NCBI GenBank assembly: GCA_963851085.1
Contig: CAWKNX010000009.1
Location: 248,001 to 312,000 of the forward strand
Origin: DATFVJ01 sp963851085
Lineage (GTDB): Bacteria > Actinomycetota > Actinomycetes > Streptosporangiales > Streptosporangiaceae
Length of the DNA: 64,000 nucleotides
Direction: 5' to 3'
The notes beneath the pieces were generated by a model. The model saw only the letters and a program-made list of their open reading frames with translations. It made no database searches and was not told where the DNA came from. Positions 8,285-17,615 of the stretch are shown one piece after another. The stretch's first letter is position 1; each line of letters opens with the position of its first letter. A program made the translations under genes and the position numbers.

Positions 8285-8593
8285 TCAGCTGCCCTGGTCG
8301 GTACCCGGGCCGCCCGGACCGCGCTGCCTCAGGCACGTCAGGCCGCCGAACCCGCGGCGGCGCGATACGGCGCTGTCATCCGACCACAACCAGTAGCCAA
8401 CCGGACAGAGCCTGATGTGCACACGGTCGGCGATCAGGCCCCACACGCCCCGCCGTGCCCAGATGGCGACGACGATCGCGACGAGGCCGAGGATGATCAG
8501 GTACCAGGCTCCATGGGATGACAGCGTCCGCTGCAAAGCGAAGAACAGGATCGTGCCGACGATCGGTCCCTCGATCGTGCCGACGCCACCGAT
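8285..8593 (-). pseudogene. Branched-chain amino acid ABC permease (LivM) C-terminal remnant
   Basis: Reading leftward from 8593 the frame gives IGGVGTIEGPIVGTILFFAL, then GAWYLIILGLVAIVVAIWAR and GVWGLIADR, ending in PVGYWLW. This matches the last 70 or so residues of LivM-type permeases. The first 250 residues and a start codon are absent; homology begins abruptly at 8593. No other liv genes are nearby. It is a fossil of a lost branched-chain amino acid importer. Confidence 0.75.
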
Positions 8594-8774
8594 ACGATGT
8601 GGGATCGAACCATGGGTACTTTGTGACTGTCAACAGGCAGGCAACGCGCTGATCTGCGGCGCGTCGATCGTGGCTCAACCGATACGCGGGAGTGGCACTT
8701 TCGTCGCGATGGCCCGGCGGACGCTGAAGCCGGCGGGCCATCGGGGAAGAGGCACGGCGCGGGCAGTGGCCCGC

Positions 8775-8822
8775 CTCACTGGCCGCCTCACTGGCCACCT
8801 CACTGGCCGCCTCACTGGCCGC
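8775..8822. repeat. Four 12-bp tandem units
   Basis: CTCACTGGCCGC is repeated at 8775, 8787 (one mismatch), 8799 and 8811. It sits in the 390-base gap between the LivM remnant and the isomerase gene, which otherwise shows no gene. Confidence 0.85.
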
Positions 8823-8980
8823 CGCGTTGGCCTGCCGCACCGGCCTGTTTCACCGGCATGATCCGGGCAGGCATTGACACCGGGTGCCGGGTTGCGCTGT
8901 TGTTCCGTGGCAGAGGTACGGCCGACGGGCTGTCGTCGCGGGATCGGCCCATGGCACCGCACCGGAGAAGGGCGCACAAC

Positions 8981-9796
8981 ATGAGCGAGTGGGACGCAAC
9001 TTCCTACGAGGGCAAAGACACCATCCTGCGGGTCCTGCGCAGCGAGGCGGACCGCATGTTCGCGCTGGCGGAACCTGCTAACGCATGGAACGCACCGACC
9101 GCGTGCACCAACTGGACCACCCGGGACGTGGTCGGCCATTTGGTCGACACGACCGAGGGATATTTCGCCGCGTTCGACGCGGCCCGCGGGCAGGGCGAGA
9201 CCGGGGGCGCATATGGCCTGCCGGGCATGATGGCCAAGGTTAACGAGAATGCGACCGCCTTCCGCGAGGTGCCGCGGGAGGAAATGATGGACCGGCTGCG
9301 GTCGGATTTCGCGAAGATGATGGGGATCCTCGATGGAGTAGGGCCCGACGAGTGGGCGGGGTTCCTGGTGCCGCACTTCTACATGGGCCCGGTGCCCGCG
9401 TTCTTCTACGCGGCCGGCCAGCTCATGGACTACTCCGTGCACGCCTGGGACATCAGGCAGGGCAGCGGCCGGGCGCATGGCCTGTCGGGCGACGCGGCTG
9501 ACCTGCTCGTGCCGTTCATGTTCGTCCTGTGGCAGTCCACCGTGCGTGCCGATGCGGACCTGACGCCCATGCGGCTCGGCGTGCGGGTGAGCGGCCGCAA
9601 CGGAGGCGACTTCCGGATATCGGTGGATGAGAAGGGGATGGCCTACGAGCAGGGCGACATTTCCGACCTGCCCACGGTGCTCGAATTCGACCCGGGCAGC
9701 CTGGTGCTGACGACATTCGGCCGCAGCAACGCGGGCACGGTACGTGGCGACGCCGCGATCGCCGACAGATACCTGAATATGTTCTTCGCCATCTAG
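8981..9796 (+). CDS. Maleylpyruvate isomerase / mycothiol-dependent enzyme family protein
   Basis: 271 residues. The N-terminal DinB-like four-helix domain contains NAPTACTNWTTRDVVGHLVDTTEGYF, with the histidine of GHL and the typical HAWDIRQG later supplying likely metal ligands. A C-terminal SCP-like domain follows. Family members use mycothiol as cofactor or act as uncharacterised thiol transferases; the substrate here is not predictable. The ATG at 8981 follows GGAGAAGG, better than the upstream ATG at 8858 that adds 41 unconserved residues. Confidence 0.8.
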   Translation: MSEWDATSYEGKDTILRVLRSEADRMFALAEPANAWNAPTACTNWTTRDVVGHLVDTTEGYFAAFDAARGQGETGGAYGLPGMMAKVNENATAFREVPREEMMDRLRSDFAKMMGILDGVGPDEWAGFLVPHFYMGPVPAFFYAAGQLMDYSVHAWDIRQGSGRAHGLSGDAADLLVPFMFVLWQSTVRADADLTPMRLGVRVSGRNGGDFRISVDEKGMAYEQGDISDLPTVLEFDPGSLVLTTFGRSNAGTVRGDAAIADRYLNMFFAI

Positions 9797-9957
9797 CGGC
9801 GCCCCGGTCTCCTCTGGCGCGGCACCGTCACACGGGCCGCGTAGCGCGGGACCCTGGCTCAGCTCAGCGTCGGGGTCGAGACGCTGCTTTGACGGCGTCT
9901 GCCAGGCCCAGCAATGGCCCGGCCCATCGCTGGGGTAATCCGTTGCCAACAGGCCAT

Positions 9958-9969
9958 GGATCATGATCC
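9958..9969. repeat. 12-bp palindrome GGATCATGATCC
   Basis: A perfect palindrome about 30 bases left of the first long palindromic element. The identical 12-mer recurs at 47251-47262, again to the left of a copy of that element. Confidence 0.6.
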
Positions 9970-9998
9970 GGGCGATGGCCGCGGCCCAGGCGGCGCCG

Positions 9999-10062
9999 GG
10001 CTTCATGATCGCGGTAACTTCTCGGCGATATGTGCGGAAAAGTTACCGCGATCATGAAAGCC
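9999..10062. repeat. Dispersed palindromic element, copy 1
   Basis: Arms TTCATGATCGCGGTAACTT (10002-10020) and its exact complement (10040-10058) flank a 19-base loop; GGC/GCC bases extend the stem with one bulge. The same arms recur at 27519-27577 and 47368-47425. It forms the last coding bases of the citryl-CoA lyase remnant. Confidence 0.9.
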
Positions 10063-10846
10063 GCCGTGGGTCAACGGCGATGGGCGGCGGGCCTCTTCTG
10101 CGAGATGACCGAGGAGGCCCGCGGTGTGGGCGAGGAGCGCGAAACCGCGCAGGACCTCGACGGAAAACCCAAGATCGGCAAGCGCCGCCCCGCACACGCC
10201 GGCTCTGTTGACCGGCAGGGTCCGGCCAAGAATGGCGGGCTGCACGCGGCCCACCGCCTCGAGCAGCCGCAGGTGGGGCCGGCGCAGGCCCTCCTCTTCC
10301 GCGATCCGCAGGATCACGGGCGTGCGCGGGTCAGCGATCTTGTGCTTGGGATGCCCGAGGCCGGGCATGAGCCGCCGCCCGGCCGCTACTGCCCGCAGCG
10401 CGTTTCGCGCGATCTCGTCCCACCGGCCCCCGCAGCGTCCGCTGCATCCGCCGCCGCGTCTATGGCATCCGGTCCACCGGGACCGCTACCCGGCCCGGGG
10501 GATGGCAGCATTCCCTCGTGGTCCGCGAGTGCGCACGGGAGGAATCTGGCGCAGTCCTCGGTCACGCCCAGTAACCGTGAGCCGCCGCCGAGCAGCCCGG
10601 CAGCGAGCGCGCCCGGCAATGCGTCCGGCGCGCCCGCCAGGGTGAGCCGTGCCGCTATCGCCGAAGGGGTAAGGCCGTGATCAGCGAGTGCGACCACTAC
10701 CGCCTCGAAAGCCGCAGTTCCCCAGGTGCGGGCCGGCGCATGGCCACGAGCCACGACGCGAGTTCGCCGAAGCTGATCCGGCCGAGCAGGTCCGCGGCGA
10801 GATCATGGCCGAGCAGGCTGACCGAGCTTTCGTCCGAGGTGCCTAT
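10003..10846 (-). pseudogene. Citryl-CoA lyase / citrate-synthase-like protein, frameshifted and 3'-altered
   Basis: Three frames together give one protein. The first (10846 to about 10712) reads IGTSDESSVSLLGHDL and FGELASWLVA. The second (to about 10428) reads FEAVVVALADHGLTPSAIAA and GALAAGLLGGGSRLLGVTED. The third begins WDEIARNALRAVAAGRRLMP followed by GLGHPKHKIADPRTP. Both breaks can be healed by one base in a short run (A run at 10708-10710; C run near 10427-10431), so sequencing error is possible. The C-terminus does not follow the family: after GHLAEEARRP it runs through the palindromic element and stops inside it. The upstream start codon is not clear. Confidence 0.72.
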
Positions 10847-10948
10847 TGAGGTTTCGTCACCCCTGGCTTGGTGTGCCTTGCTGCGCCGTGCCGGGCCGCC
10901 CAGGGGGCTGCTGTACTTGTGACTGCTGCTCAGGGGGCTGCTGGCGGG

Positions 10949-12535
10949 TCATGGCCCGTCCTGCCTGCCGGAGACCGGGGGAGTCGCGGACTGCGCGTCG
11001 TACTCGCCGGGTGGGTGCCCGGCCGGCAGCCGGTGCTTGGCGACGCGCGCCGTCGGCGTGCGGGGAAGTTCGCCGATCAGCTGCCAGAAGCGGGGCACCT
11101 TGAACGGCGCGAGCCGGTCCGCGGTCCACGTCAGGAGCTCACCGAAGTCGACGCGCGAACCGGCGGCGGGCACCACGAACGCCTTCACCTCCTCTTCTGA
11201 CAGCTCCGAGGGCACTCCGACCACGGCGCAGTCCTGCACGGCGGGATGAGCGAGCAGGACCTCCTCCACCTCGAGCGGTGACAGGTTCTCGCCCCTGCGC
11301 CGGATCACCTCCTTCTTCCGCGCGACGAAGGTGTACGTGCCCCCCGGATCGACCGTGACCAGGTCCCCGGTTCGCAGCCAGCCGCCGGTCATCACCTTGG
11401 CCGTCTCTTCGGGCATCTGCCAGTATCCGGGCGACACCGCGGGGTTGCGCAGCAGCAGTTCCCCGGTCTCGCCCGGGCCAAGCTCACGCCCGTCCTCCGC
11501 CAGCACGCGCGCCTCATTCACGGTGCCGAGGCGCGGATGCTGCCGCGGCGCGCCGAGCGTGCCGAACGGGCGAGTGCCCCGGGGCCAGATCAGCCCATAT
11601 GGCGTCTCCGACATCGCATAGCCGCAGACGATCCGCAGGCCGAAGCGGCGTTCGATCTCCTCCTGCCGTTCCTGCGGCGGCGCCGGGCCGGTGTAACACA
11701 GGCGAAGCGGGTTGCTCGCGTCGTCGGGCCGCTCCGGCTGCCGCATGAGGATTTCGAGCATGGCGCCGATGGCGTTGAACTCGGTGGCACCGTGCCGGCG
11801 CGCGGCGTCGATGAAACCGCGCGCGGAGAAGCGGGGGAGCAGCACCAGCCCGCCGCCACAGGCCAGCGAGCCCATGACCGAATAGGCGGGCGCGTTGATG
11901 TGAAACAGCGGCAGCGAGGTCATCAGGCGGTCGCTTGCCGTCAGTTCCATCCAGTATGGGAATCCCTCACCCGCCATCGCATACGCACGGTGCGTCTGCA
12001 TGACGAGTTTGGACTGGCCGGTGGTACCTGAGGTCGGGATCAGGACCGCGAGGTCGTCCGGGCTGACGCCGACGGGCAGCCCGCCGCCGTGCGCTGCGCC
12101 GCCCTGTGCCGTGCCACCCACCCCCGCCAGCCAGCCACCCGTCAGCATGCCAACGTCGAGTACGCCGAGCGCCGGCACGTCCGCGACCTCGCTGACCCGC
12201 GGCAGCAGGCCATCGTCGGTGATGAGGGCTCGCGGCTGGGTCTGCTTGACCAGTCCGGCGAGCTCGGCGGCGGAACTCAGCGGATTCGTCGGCACGGTGA
12301 TCGCACCGAGCACGGCGAGGCCCAGCCAGCAGAGCAGGTACGGCGGGGTCGTGCGCGCGGTCACCACGACGAGGTCACCGTGGCGCACTCCGGCTGCCTG
12401 GAGCGTCTGCGCCACGGCGGCGACCCGTGCGGCGGCGCCGCCGAAGGTCAGGCACCCGTCGTCGGTCCGCAGCCAGGTGCCCTCTGCGTCCCTGTCAGCC
12501 GCCGCGGAAAGCAGGCCGCCGATCGTCTCAGGCAC
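10949..12535 (-). CDS. Acyl-CoA synthetase (AMP-binding family)
   Basis: 528 residues with all adenylation motifs: IPTSGTTGQSKLV (A3), GYAMSETPYG (A5), GWLRTGDL (A7), FVARKKEVIRRRGENLSPLE (A8) and a C-terminal PRTPTARVAKHRL whose Lys is the adenylation lysine. It would activate a carboxylic acid to its CoA thioester. It resembles crotonobetaine/carnitine and medium-chain ligases; the substrate is unknown. The GTG at 12535 lies inside one copy of a 25-bp tandem duplication, 17 bases after the VOC gene, so the two form an operon. Confidence 0.92.
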   Translation of the reverse strand: MPETIGGLLSAAADRDAEGTWLRTDDGCLTFGGAAARVAAVAQTLQAAGVRHGDLVVVTARTTPPYLLCWLGLAVLGAITVPTNPLSSAAELAGLVKQTQPRALITDDGLLPRVSEVADVPALGVLDVGMLTGGWLAGVGGTAQGGAAHGGGLPVGVSPDDLAVLIPTSGTTGQSKLVMQTHRAYAMAGEGFPYWMELTASDRLMTSLPLFHINAPAYSVMGSLACGGGLVLLPRFSARGFIDAARRHGATEFNAIGAMLEILMRQPERPDDASNPLRLCYTGPAPPQERQEEIERRFGLRIVCGYAMSETPYGLIWPRGTRPFGTLGAPRQHPRLGTVNEARVLAEDGRELGPGETGELLLRNPAVSPGYWQMPEETAKVMTGGWLRTGDLVTVDPGGTYTFVARKKEVIRRRGENLSPLEVEEVLLAHPAVQDCAVVGVPSELSEEEVKAFVVPAAGSRVDFGELLTWTADRLAPFKVPRFWQLIGELPRTPTARVAKHRLPAGHPPGEYDAQSATPPVSGRQDGP

Positions 12536-12563
12536 CGCGGGAGGCGATCGTCTCAGGCACCGC
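12520..12563. repeat. 25-bp-period tandem duplication at the VOC/ligase junction
   Basis: CGATCGTCTCAGGCACCGC occurs at 12520-12538 and 12545-12563. One copy contains the ligase GTG start, the other the VOC stop and a second equivalent GTG, so the duplication created or removed an alternative start. Confidence 0.85.
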
Positions 12564-13155
12564 CGGAGGTCGCGAGCGCCTCCGGCGTAACGATCTGGTC
12601 GACCAGTCGCGTCGCGACTGTGTGGTCGAGCCTGCCGCTGTCGCGCAGTTCACGTGCGGCCGGCACCGGATCATGGTCGGAGAACAGCCGCTCGTCCGTG
12701 TAGTCGATGGGCCGCCCGGTGGGGTCGACCGTCCACCACGACGCCTCGAGCGCGATCCCGTTGTTGTCCGTGAAGTAGATCGAGCGCAGGAAGCCGTGGT
12801 CAACCACGTCGGTGACCTCACAGCCATGGCTCTTCAGTCGGTCACGCAGGCGCAGCAGTGCGTCCTCATCAGGAAGGTGCATGGACAGGTGGTCGAACTG
12901 CGCGGCCCTCGCATACGGGACGCCGGCCGGCTTGGCGAAGCTGTCGAGATGCTGGCCGGTGAACTCGAAGAACGCGATGGTGTTGCCTGGCGCCACCTCG
13001 AAGAAGTAGTGCCGGAACGCCGGGGTTCCGATCGTTGTGACGAGGCGCACGTCGAGGACGCCGTGCCAGAACCGCACGGTCGCGTCCATGTCGCCTGTCA
13101 CGAGAGCGAGGTGGTGGACGCCTCGCCAATGAACCGTGTCTTGGGTCGCAGCCAT
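12553..13155 (-). CDS. VOC superfamily (glyoxalase/dioxygenase fold) protein
   Basis: 200 residues. It has two beta-alpha-beta-beta-beta modules: HHLALVTGDMDATVRFWHGV with a metal-ligand His, and FDHLSMHLPDEDALLRLRDR with a second His. FLRSIYFTDNNGIALEASWW supplies the usual Glu. The layout fits metal-dependent extradiol dioxygenases or isomerases. A 60-residue tail after the fold is longer than in simple glyoxalases. It is the first gene of an operon with the acyl-CoA synthetase, suggesting a joint role in breaking down a CoA-activated, possibly aromatic, compound. The substrate is not determined. Confidence 0.85.
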   Translation of the reverse strand: MAATQDTVHWRGVHHLALVTGDMDATVRFWHGVLDVRLVTTIGTPAFRHYFFEVAPGNTIAFFEFTGQHLDSFAKPAGVPYARAAQFDHLSMHLPDEDALLRLRDRLKSHGCEVTDVVDHGFLRSIYFTDNNGIALEASWWTVDPTGRPIDYTDERLFSDHDPVPAARELRDSGRLDHTVATRLVDQIVTPEALATSGGA

Positions 13156-13415
13156 TTCTCAACGGTACGCCCGCCCCGCAGCCGGCCGCGAGCCGTCCTC
13201 GAGCGCGTCCGTGGCGAACCCGCCGGTGCGGGTGCCCGCCCGCCCCTGGGCGAGCGCGCGTCCGGTGAGCGTGCGCGTCCGGTGAGCATGCGCTAGCGGG
13301 GTGTGCCCGTAACGGGCACAGGGTGAGCGGCCGGGCGCGGCTGGTGCGCGCTTGCGTGCGTTCGGGGCAGCCGACGAGTTGGCGGCGGGGCGCGGCTTAT
13401 GCCATCGTTCGGATA

Positions 13416-14111
13416 GTGCGCAAATACGTGATCATGGGTGTTCAGGGCAGTGGCAAGAGCACGCAGGCCGCCACGCTCGCACGTGACTTTTCCCTCACGC
13501 AGATCGGCGTCGGCGACATTTTCCGCTGGCATGTGCAAAACCACACCAAGCTCGGCGCGCAGATCCGCCGACTCATGGCGCGCGGCGAGCTCGTCGGCGA
13601 TGATGCGGCCGAGCAGGTGGTGCAGGAGCGGCTGGACCAGCACGACTGGAACTACGGGTTCATCATCGACGGGTTCCCGCGCAACCGGCGGCAGGCGGAG
13701 TTCTTCCTCGAGAGCTACGACATCGACGGCGTCATCTACCTGTACCTGCCCGACGAGGAGGTACGGCGGCGGGTCCTCGCCCGGCGGCTGTGCTCGCAAT
13801 GCGGCCTGGACTACAACCTCATCGCACATCGCCCGAAGGACGAGGGCAGATGCGATGTGTGCGGCGGCGAGCTCATCACCAGGGAGGACGACACCGAGGA
13901 GGCGCTCGCGGCACGGCTGCGGGACTACCACGGAAAGACCGATCCGGTGCTCGACCTCTTCCGGCGCAAGGAGTACGTCATCACCGTGGACGCGAGGCCG
14001 GGCAAGGAGGCCGTGCAGCGGGAGATCAGGCAGAAGCTCGGGCTGTCGCTGGCAGGTGAAGCGGGTGACGCTGGAGCCGCGAAGACAGAGGCGCGGCAGG
14101 CCGCCGGGTGA
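13416..14111 (+). CDS. Adenylate kinase family nucleoside monophosphate kinase
   Basis: 231 residues from the GTG at 13416. The P-loop GVQGSGKST is at residues 8-16, followed by the NMP-binding segment (GVGDIFRWHV, ELVGDDAAEQVVQERL), FIIDGFPRN and a LID with CSQC and CDVC pairs that would bind zinc. The ending is alanine-rich. It phosphorylates AMP or a related NMP from ATP. The usual actinomycete adk sits in the ribosomal-protein operon; this stand-alone copy, with an unusual GVQG in place of GAPG/GPPG, is probably an extra paralogue. The frame is open upstream to 13323 but unconserved. Confidence 0.88.
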   Translation: MRKYVIMGVQGSGKSTQAATLARDFSLTQIGVGDIFRWHVQNHTKLGAQIRRLMARGELVGDDAAEQVVQERLDQHDWNYGFIIDGFPRNRRQAEFFLESYDIDGVIYLYLPDEEVRRRVLARRLCSQCGLDYNLIAHRPKDEGRCDVCGGELITREDDTEEALAARLRDYHGKTDPVLDLFRRKEYVITVDARPGKEAVQREIRQKLGLSLAGEAGDAGAAKTEARQAAG

Positions 14112-14185
14112 GCGTCAGTGCCAGCAGCCCGCCAAGCCGGTGACTGGTGTCACGCCGTGACTGGGCGTCACGGTCCGTGCCACAC

Positions 14186-14640
14186 CGCCGCAGCCGTTAG
14201 GCTCTGCCAGCCCGGGGGCGACCCCCGGCCCCCCGCTGCGCCGTGGCCGCGGCGGCGCCCGCGTGGCAGCCGTTCAGGCTGTGCTAGTACGGGGGGCGAC
14301 CCCCGGGCCCCCCGCTGGGTCGTGGCCGGCGCGCCGCGTGGCAGCCGTTCAGGCTGTGCTAGTACGGGGGGCGACCCGCGGGCCCCCCGCTGGGGTCGTG
14401 GCCGGCGGGCCACACCACGCAGCCGTTGGGTACCCAACGGGCGGGCCGCCACTGCCGGGCCTGCCGTTGGCAGGGCAATGGCGGCAGGCAATGGGTACAT
14501 GTTGACGGCCGTGCGATAGCGCCCCCAACGGGCCAGCCACGGCGCGTTGGGCTGTGCCCGCCAGGGGGGCGACCCCCCCGGGGCCCCCGCTGGGCCGTGC
14601 GCGGCGCCGCGCGGCAGCCGTTAGGGATATTGCTGCTGAA
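14186..14640. repeat. Degenerate ~76-bp tandem repeats with GCAGCCGTT core
   Basis: The 630-base gap after the adenylate kinase gene contains no gene but repeats a GC-rich unit. GCAGCCGTT occurs at 14190, 14266, 14341, 14419 and 14614, the first four spaced 75-78 bases. The units at 14266 and 14341 are nearly identical and continue into CAGGCTGTGCTAGTACGGGG and a GGGGGGCGACCC hairpin. Related motifs lie near 27285-27408 and 47240. Confidence 0.85.
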
Positions 14641-14744
14641 CGGCTGCGTGGGAGTGTCACAGCGCGGCAGGCCGGTCCGGACGGCTGGCCTTAATACTTG
14701 TAGAGTCGCAAATGTTCTAGGCCTATAAGGGTCGAGGTGCGGCG

Positions 14745-16196
14745 TTGCCCGAGCTCAGCCGTCGGCGGCGGATGCTCATACTCGGGATCTGCTGCATGAG
14801 CCTGTTGATCGTGGGGCTCGACAACACGATCGTGAACGTCGCGCTGCCGTCGATCAAGCGTGACCTGCACGCCTCGATCTCCGGGCTGCAGTGGACCATC
14901 GACGCCTACCTGCTCGTGCTCGCCAGCCTGCTGATGCTTTCCGGTTCGACCGCAGACAGGCTCGGCCGCAGGCGCGTGTTCCAGACCGGTCTCGCGGTTT
15001 TCACCGCGGGTTCACTGCTGTGCAGCGTGGCTCCGTCGCTCGGCGGGCTGGTCGCGTTCCGCGCGGTGCAGGCGGTGGGCGGTTCCATGCTGAACCCGGT
15101 CGCCATGTCCATCATCGTCAACACGTTCACCGAGCCATCGCAGCGCGCGCGGGCGATCGGCGTCTGGGGTGGCGTGATCGGCATCAGCATGGCGCTCGGG
15201 CCGATCGTGGGCGGAGCGCTGATCGGGACGGTGGGCTGGCGGGCGATCTTCTGGGTCAATGTGCCTGTCGGTCTCGCCGCGATCGGGCTGACGGCGCTGT
15301 TCGTGCCCGAGTCACGGGCGCCGCGGCCACGCAAGCTCGACCCGGTCGGCCAGCTACTGATGATCATCACCTTGACCGCGCTGACCTATGGGATCATCGA
15401 GGGCCCGCGTGCGGGCTGGGGATCCGCACTGATCGTGGGCTGTTTCGCGGCCGCCGCCGGTGGGCTGGCGTGCCTGATCCGTTACGAGCTTCGCCGCGAC
15501 GAACCGCTCATCGAGGTGCGCTTCTTCCGCAGCGTGCCGTTCGCTGGCGCGACTCTCATCGCCATCTGCGCGATGGCCGCGATGGGCGGATTCCTGTTTC
15601 TCAACAGCCTGTACCTGCAGGACGTGCGCGGCTACAGCGCGCTGCACGCGGGTCTTCTCCTCGTGCCGATGGCGCTGATGATGCTCGTCTTCGCCCCGCT
15701 GTCCGGGCGCGTCGTCGGCAGCCGGGGGCCGCGGCTGCCGCTGATCGTGGCGGGTGCCGGGATCATGCTGGCCGGCGCAGGGCTGACGATGCTCGCGGAC
15801 CAGACCGCACTGGCCTGGCTCATCGTGACCTATGTGCTGTTCGGCGTCGGCGCCGGGGTGGTCAATCCGCCGATCACCAACAACGCGGTATCGGGCATGC
15901 CAAGGTCACAGGCTGGGGTGGCCGCCGCCGTGGCGTCGACGAGCCGCCAGATCGGCCAGTTGCTCGGGGTGGCCGTCGTGGGGTCGGCAGTGACCGCACG
16001 CATCCACGGCCCGCTCGCGGCGAGCCTGGCCGCCGCGAGCCACGTGGGCTGGTGGATCGTGGCGGGCTGCGGGGCCGCGGTGCTGGCAGGTGGCATCGTC
16101 ACGACGACCCCGTGGGCGAACCGTACCGCCGCGGCGACGGCGGCCCGGCTCGCCCCGGACGAGATGGACCTGCGGCTGCCCGCGGGGACGTCATGA
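14745..16196 (+). CDS. MFS drug exporter, DHA2 (14-helix) family
   Basis: 483 residues with about 14 hydrophobic segments. Motifs are LDNTIVNVALPSIKRDL in helix 1, LSGSTADRLGRRRVFQTGL (motif A) and GPIVGGALIGTVGWRAIFWV (motif C, antiporter). It belongs to the EmrB/QacA proton antiporters that export drugs or toxic metabolites. The start is a TTG at 14745 after AAGGGTCGAGG; no better start exists. Its stop overlaps (ATGA) the start of a broken MarR gene, an arrangement typical of an exporter regulated by its own MarR repressor. Confidence 0.9.
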   Translation: MPELSRRRRMLILGICCMSLLIVGLDNTIVNVALPSIKRDLHASISGLQWTIDAYLLVLASLLMLSGSTADRLGRRRVFQTGLAVFTAGSLLCSVAPSLGGLVAFRAVQAVGGSMLNPVAMSIIVNTFTEPSQRARAIGVWGGVIGISMALGPIVGGALIGTVGWRAIFWVNVPVGLAAIGLTALFVPESRAPRPRKLDPVGQLLMIITLTALTYGIIEGPRAGWGSALIVGCFAAAAGGLACLIRYELRRDEPLIEVRFFRSVPFAGATLIAICAMAAMGGFLFLNSLYLQDVRGYSALHAGLLLVPMALMMLVFAPLSGRVVGSRGPRLPLIVAGAGIMLAGAGLTMLADQTALAWLIVTYVLFGVGAGVVNPPITNNAVSGMPRSQAGVAAAVASTSRQIGQLLGVAVVGSAVTARIHGPLAASLAAASHVGWWIVAGCGAAVLAGGIVTTTPWANRTAAATAARLAPDEMDLRLPAGTS

Positions 16197-16664
16197 GCCA
16201 GCACGACCGCGCCGGACAGGCGACCCGGATCTGGCTCGGCGTGCGGCAGCTTGTCCTCGAACGGCGCGACCGCAGGCGCGCTGTCTGCGCTGCGCTTGGC
16301 ATGAGCTTCATCAGGGCGAACGCGCTGCGCATGGGTCGGGCGGCCCGATGACGATGCGTGACCTCGCGGCGAGGCTTCCGGCCGACGCGCCATACACGAC
16401 GCTCGTCGTGGACGATCTGGAGCGCCGCGGTATGGTCACCCCGGCCGTCCATCCCGCCGACCGCCGGTCGAAGATCGTGACTGTGACCGTGGCCCGGCGC
16501 CGAGGCGGCCGCGCTGGCCGAACGGATCCTCGGCGAACCACCCGCGGCCCTGCGTGATCTGGCGCCGCGGACCTGGCGGTGCTCGACCGGATCGTGGCCA
16601 CGCTGCTGAGCGAGCCATCGCCCGCCCGGCTGTATCCAGCAGGCAGTCGAGCGCGCGTTACTTG
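16193..16664 (+). pseudogene. MarR family repressor, broken by frameshifts
   Basis: Four frame segments together read as a MarR protein: LVLERRDRRRAVCAALGMSF with IRANALR; then PMTMRDLAARL and DAPYTTLVVDDLERRGMVTP with HPADRRSKIVTVTV (winged helix and wing); then EAAALAERILGEPPAALRDL; then DLAVLDRIVATLLSEPSPAR. The start overlaps the MFS stop. At least two breaks would be healed by one C or G in a short run (near 16495 and 16570), so sequencing error is possible. If real, the MFS exporter has lost its repressor. Confidence 0.75.
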
Positions 16665-17563
16665 AGCGCACCCGCGGTCAGGCCCGAGATGATCCGTTTC
16701 TGAGCGAAGATCACGATCACCGCGACGGGGATCGTGAGGGCCACGACCGCGGCGTCGATGCGACCGTAGAACACCTGGTACTGGCTCTGCCCAAGGTTCA
16801 CGATCGCAACCGGAGCGGTGAAGTGGCTGGGGCTCGTCATGAACATCAGGGCGAACAGGAAATCATTCCAGGCCAGGATGAACGAGATGATCGTGGCCGT
16901 GAACACGCCGGGCAGGGCGACAGGGACGATGACCCGCCACAGCGCCTGCAACCGCGTGGCGCCATCCACGATCGCCGCCTCCTCAAGCGCGGCCGGAATC
17001 TGCGAGAAGTAGTTGGTGAGGAGCCAGACAGCGATCGGCAGGGTGTAGATGAGATAGGCGATGATCAGGCCCGGGTAGGTGTCGAGCAGGCCGATCCGGC
17101 GATAGGTGAGGAACATCGGCCCTACCATCGCGATGACGGGGAAGAAGCCGGCGATCAGGATGAACCCGAGGATCACCGGGCGGCCACGCAGTCGCGTGCG
17201 GGCCAGGCCATAGCCCGCCAGCGAGCCGAGTAGCACCGCGATCACGGTCGCGGACAGCGCCACGAAAGCGCTGTTCAGAAGCGCACGGCCGAAGTTGACT
17301 CCCGTATTTGACGTCTGGGTGAAGTCGGTTCTGTAGCTGCCGAGGGTCAGGTGCCCAGGGGGAAGCAGGCTGGTGGTGCCCTTGCTGATGTCGGCCTGGG
17401 TCTTCAGTGAGGTGATGACGATCCAGTAGAACGGGAACAGGGACACCAGCACGAAGATCGCGATCAGCACGAAGAACAATGTCCTGGAGACGATCTTGCG
17501 GCGCCGTGGTCGCCGTGCCGCGCGACCTACCGGCCGCGGGGTTGCCATGGCATGTGCGCTCAC
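16658..17563 (-). CDS. Sugar ABC transporter permease, MalG type
   Basis: About 301 residues with six transmembrane helices. The EAA loop EEAAIVDGATRLQALWRVIV contacts the ATPase. It is the inner-membrane half-channel of a carbohydrate importer (CUT1 family). I use the GTG at 17563, preceded by GGGAGGG; an ATG at 17548 is also possible. It is last in a leftward operon after two binding proteins and a MalF-type permease. Confidence 0.92.
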   Translation of the reverse strand: MSAHAMATPRPVGRAARRPRRRKIVSRTLFFVLIAIFVLVSLFPFYWIVITSLKTQADISKGTTSLLPPGHLTLGSYRTDFTQTSNTGVNFGRALLNSAFVALSATVIAVLLGSLAGYGLARTRLRGRPVILGFILIAGFFPVIAMVGPMFLTYRRIGLLDTYPGLIIAYLIYTLPIAVWLLTNYFSQIPAALEEAAIVDGATRLQALWRVIVPVALPGVFTATIISFILAWNDFLFALMFMTSPSHFTAPVAIVNLGQSQYQVFYGRIDAAVVALTIPVAVIVIFAQKRIISGLTAGALK

Positions 17564-17615
17564 TGTCCCTCCCGGTTCGCTTCTGCGCCCGCTTGGTGGC
17601 GCTCGCATGCGTCGC

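Noticed and set aside
9999..10062. Integron attC site
   Set aside because: The palindrome is perfect and symmetrical with no conserved RYYYAAC/GTTRRRY pair or bulged-base asymmetry, and no integrase is present.
14186..14640. CRISPR-like spaced repeats
   Set aside because: The units are about 76 bases long, degenerate and GC-rich throughout, without conserved 25-40 bp repeats and unique spacers, and no cas gene is present.
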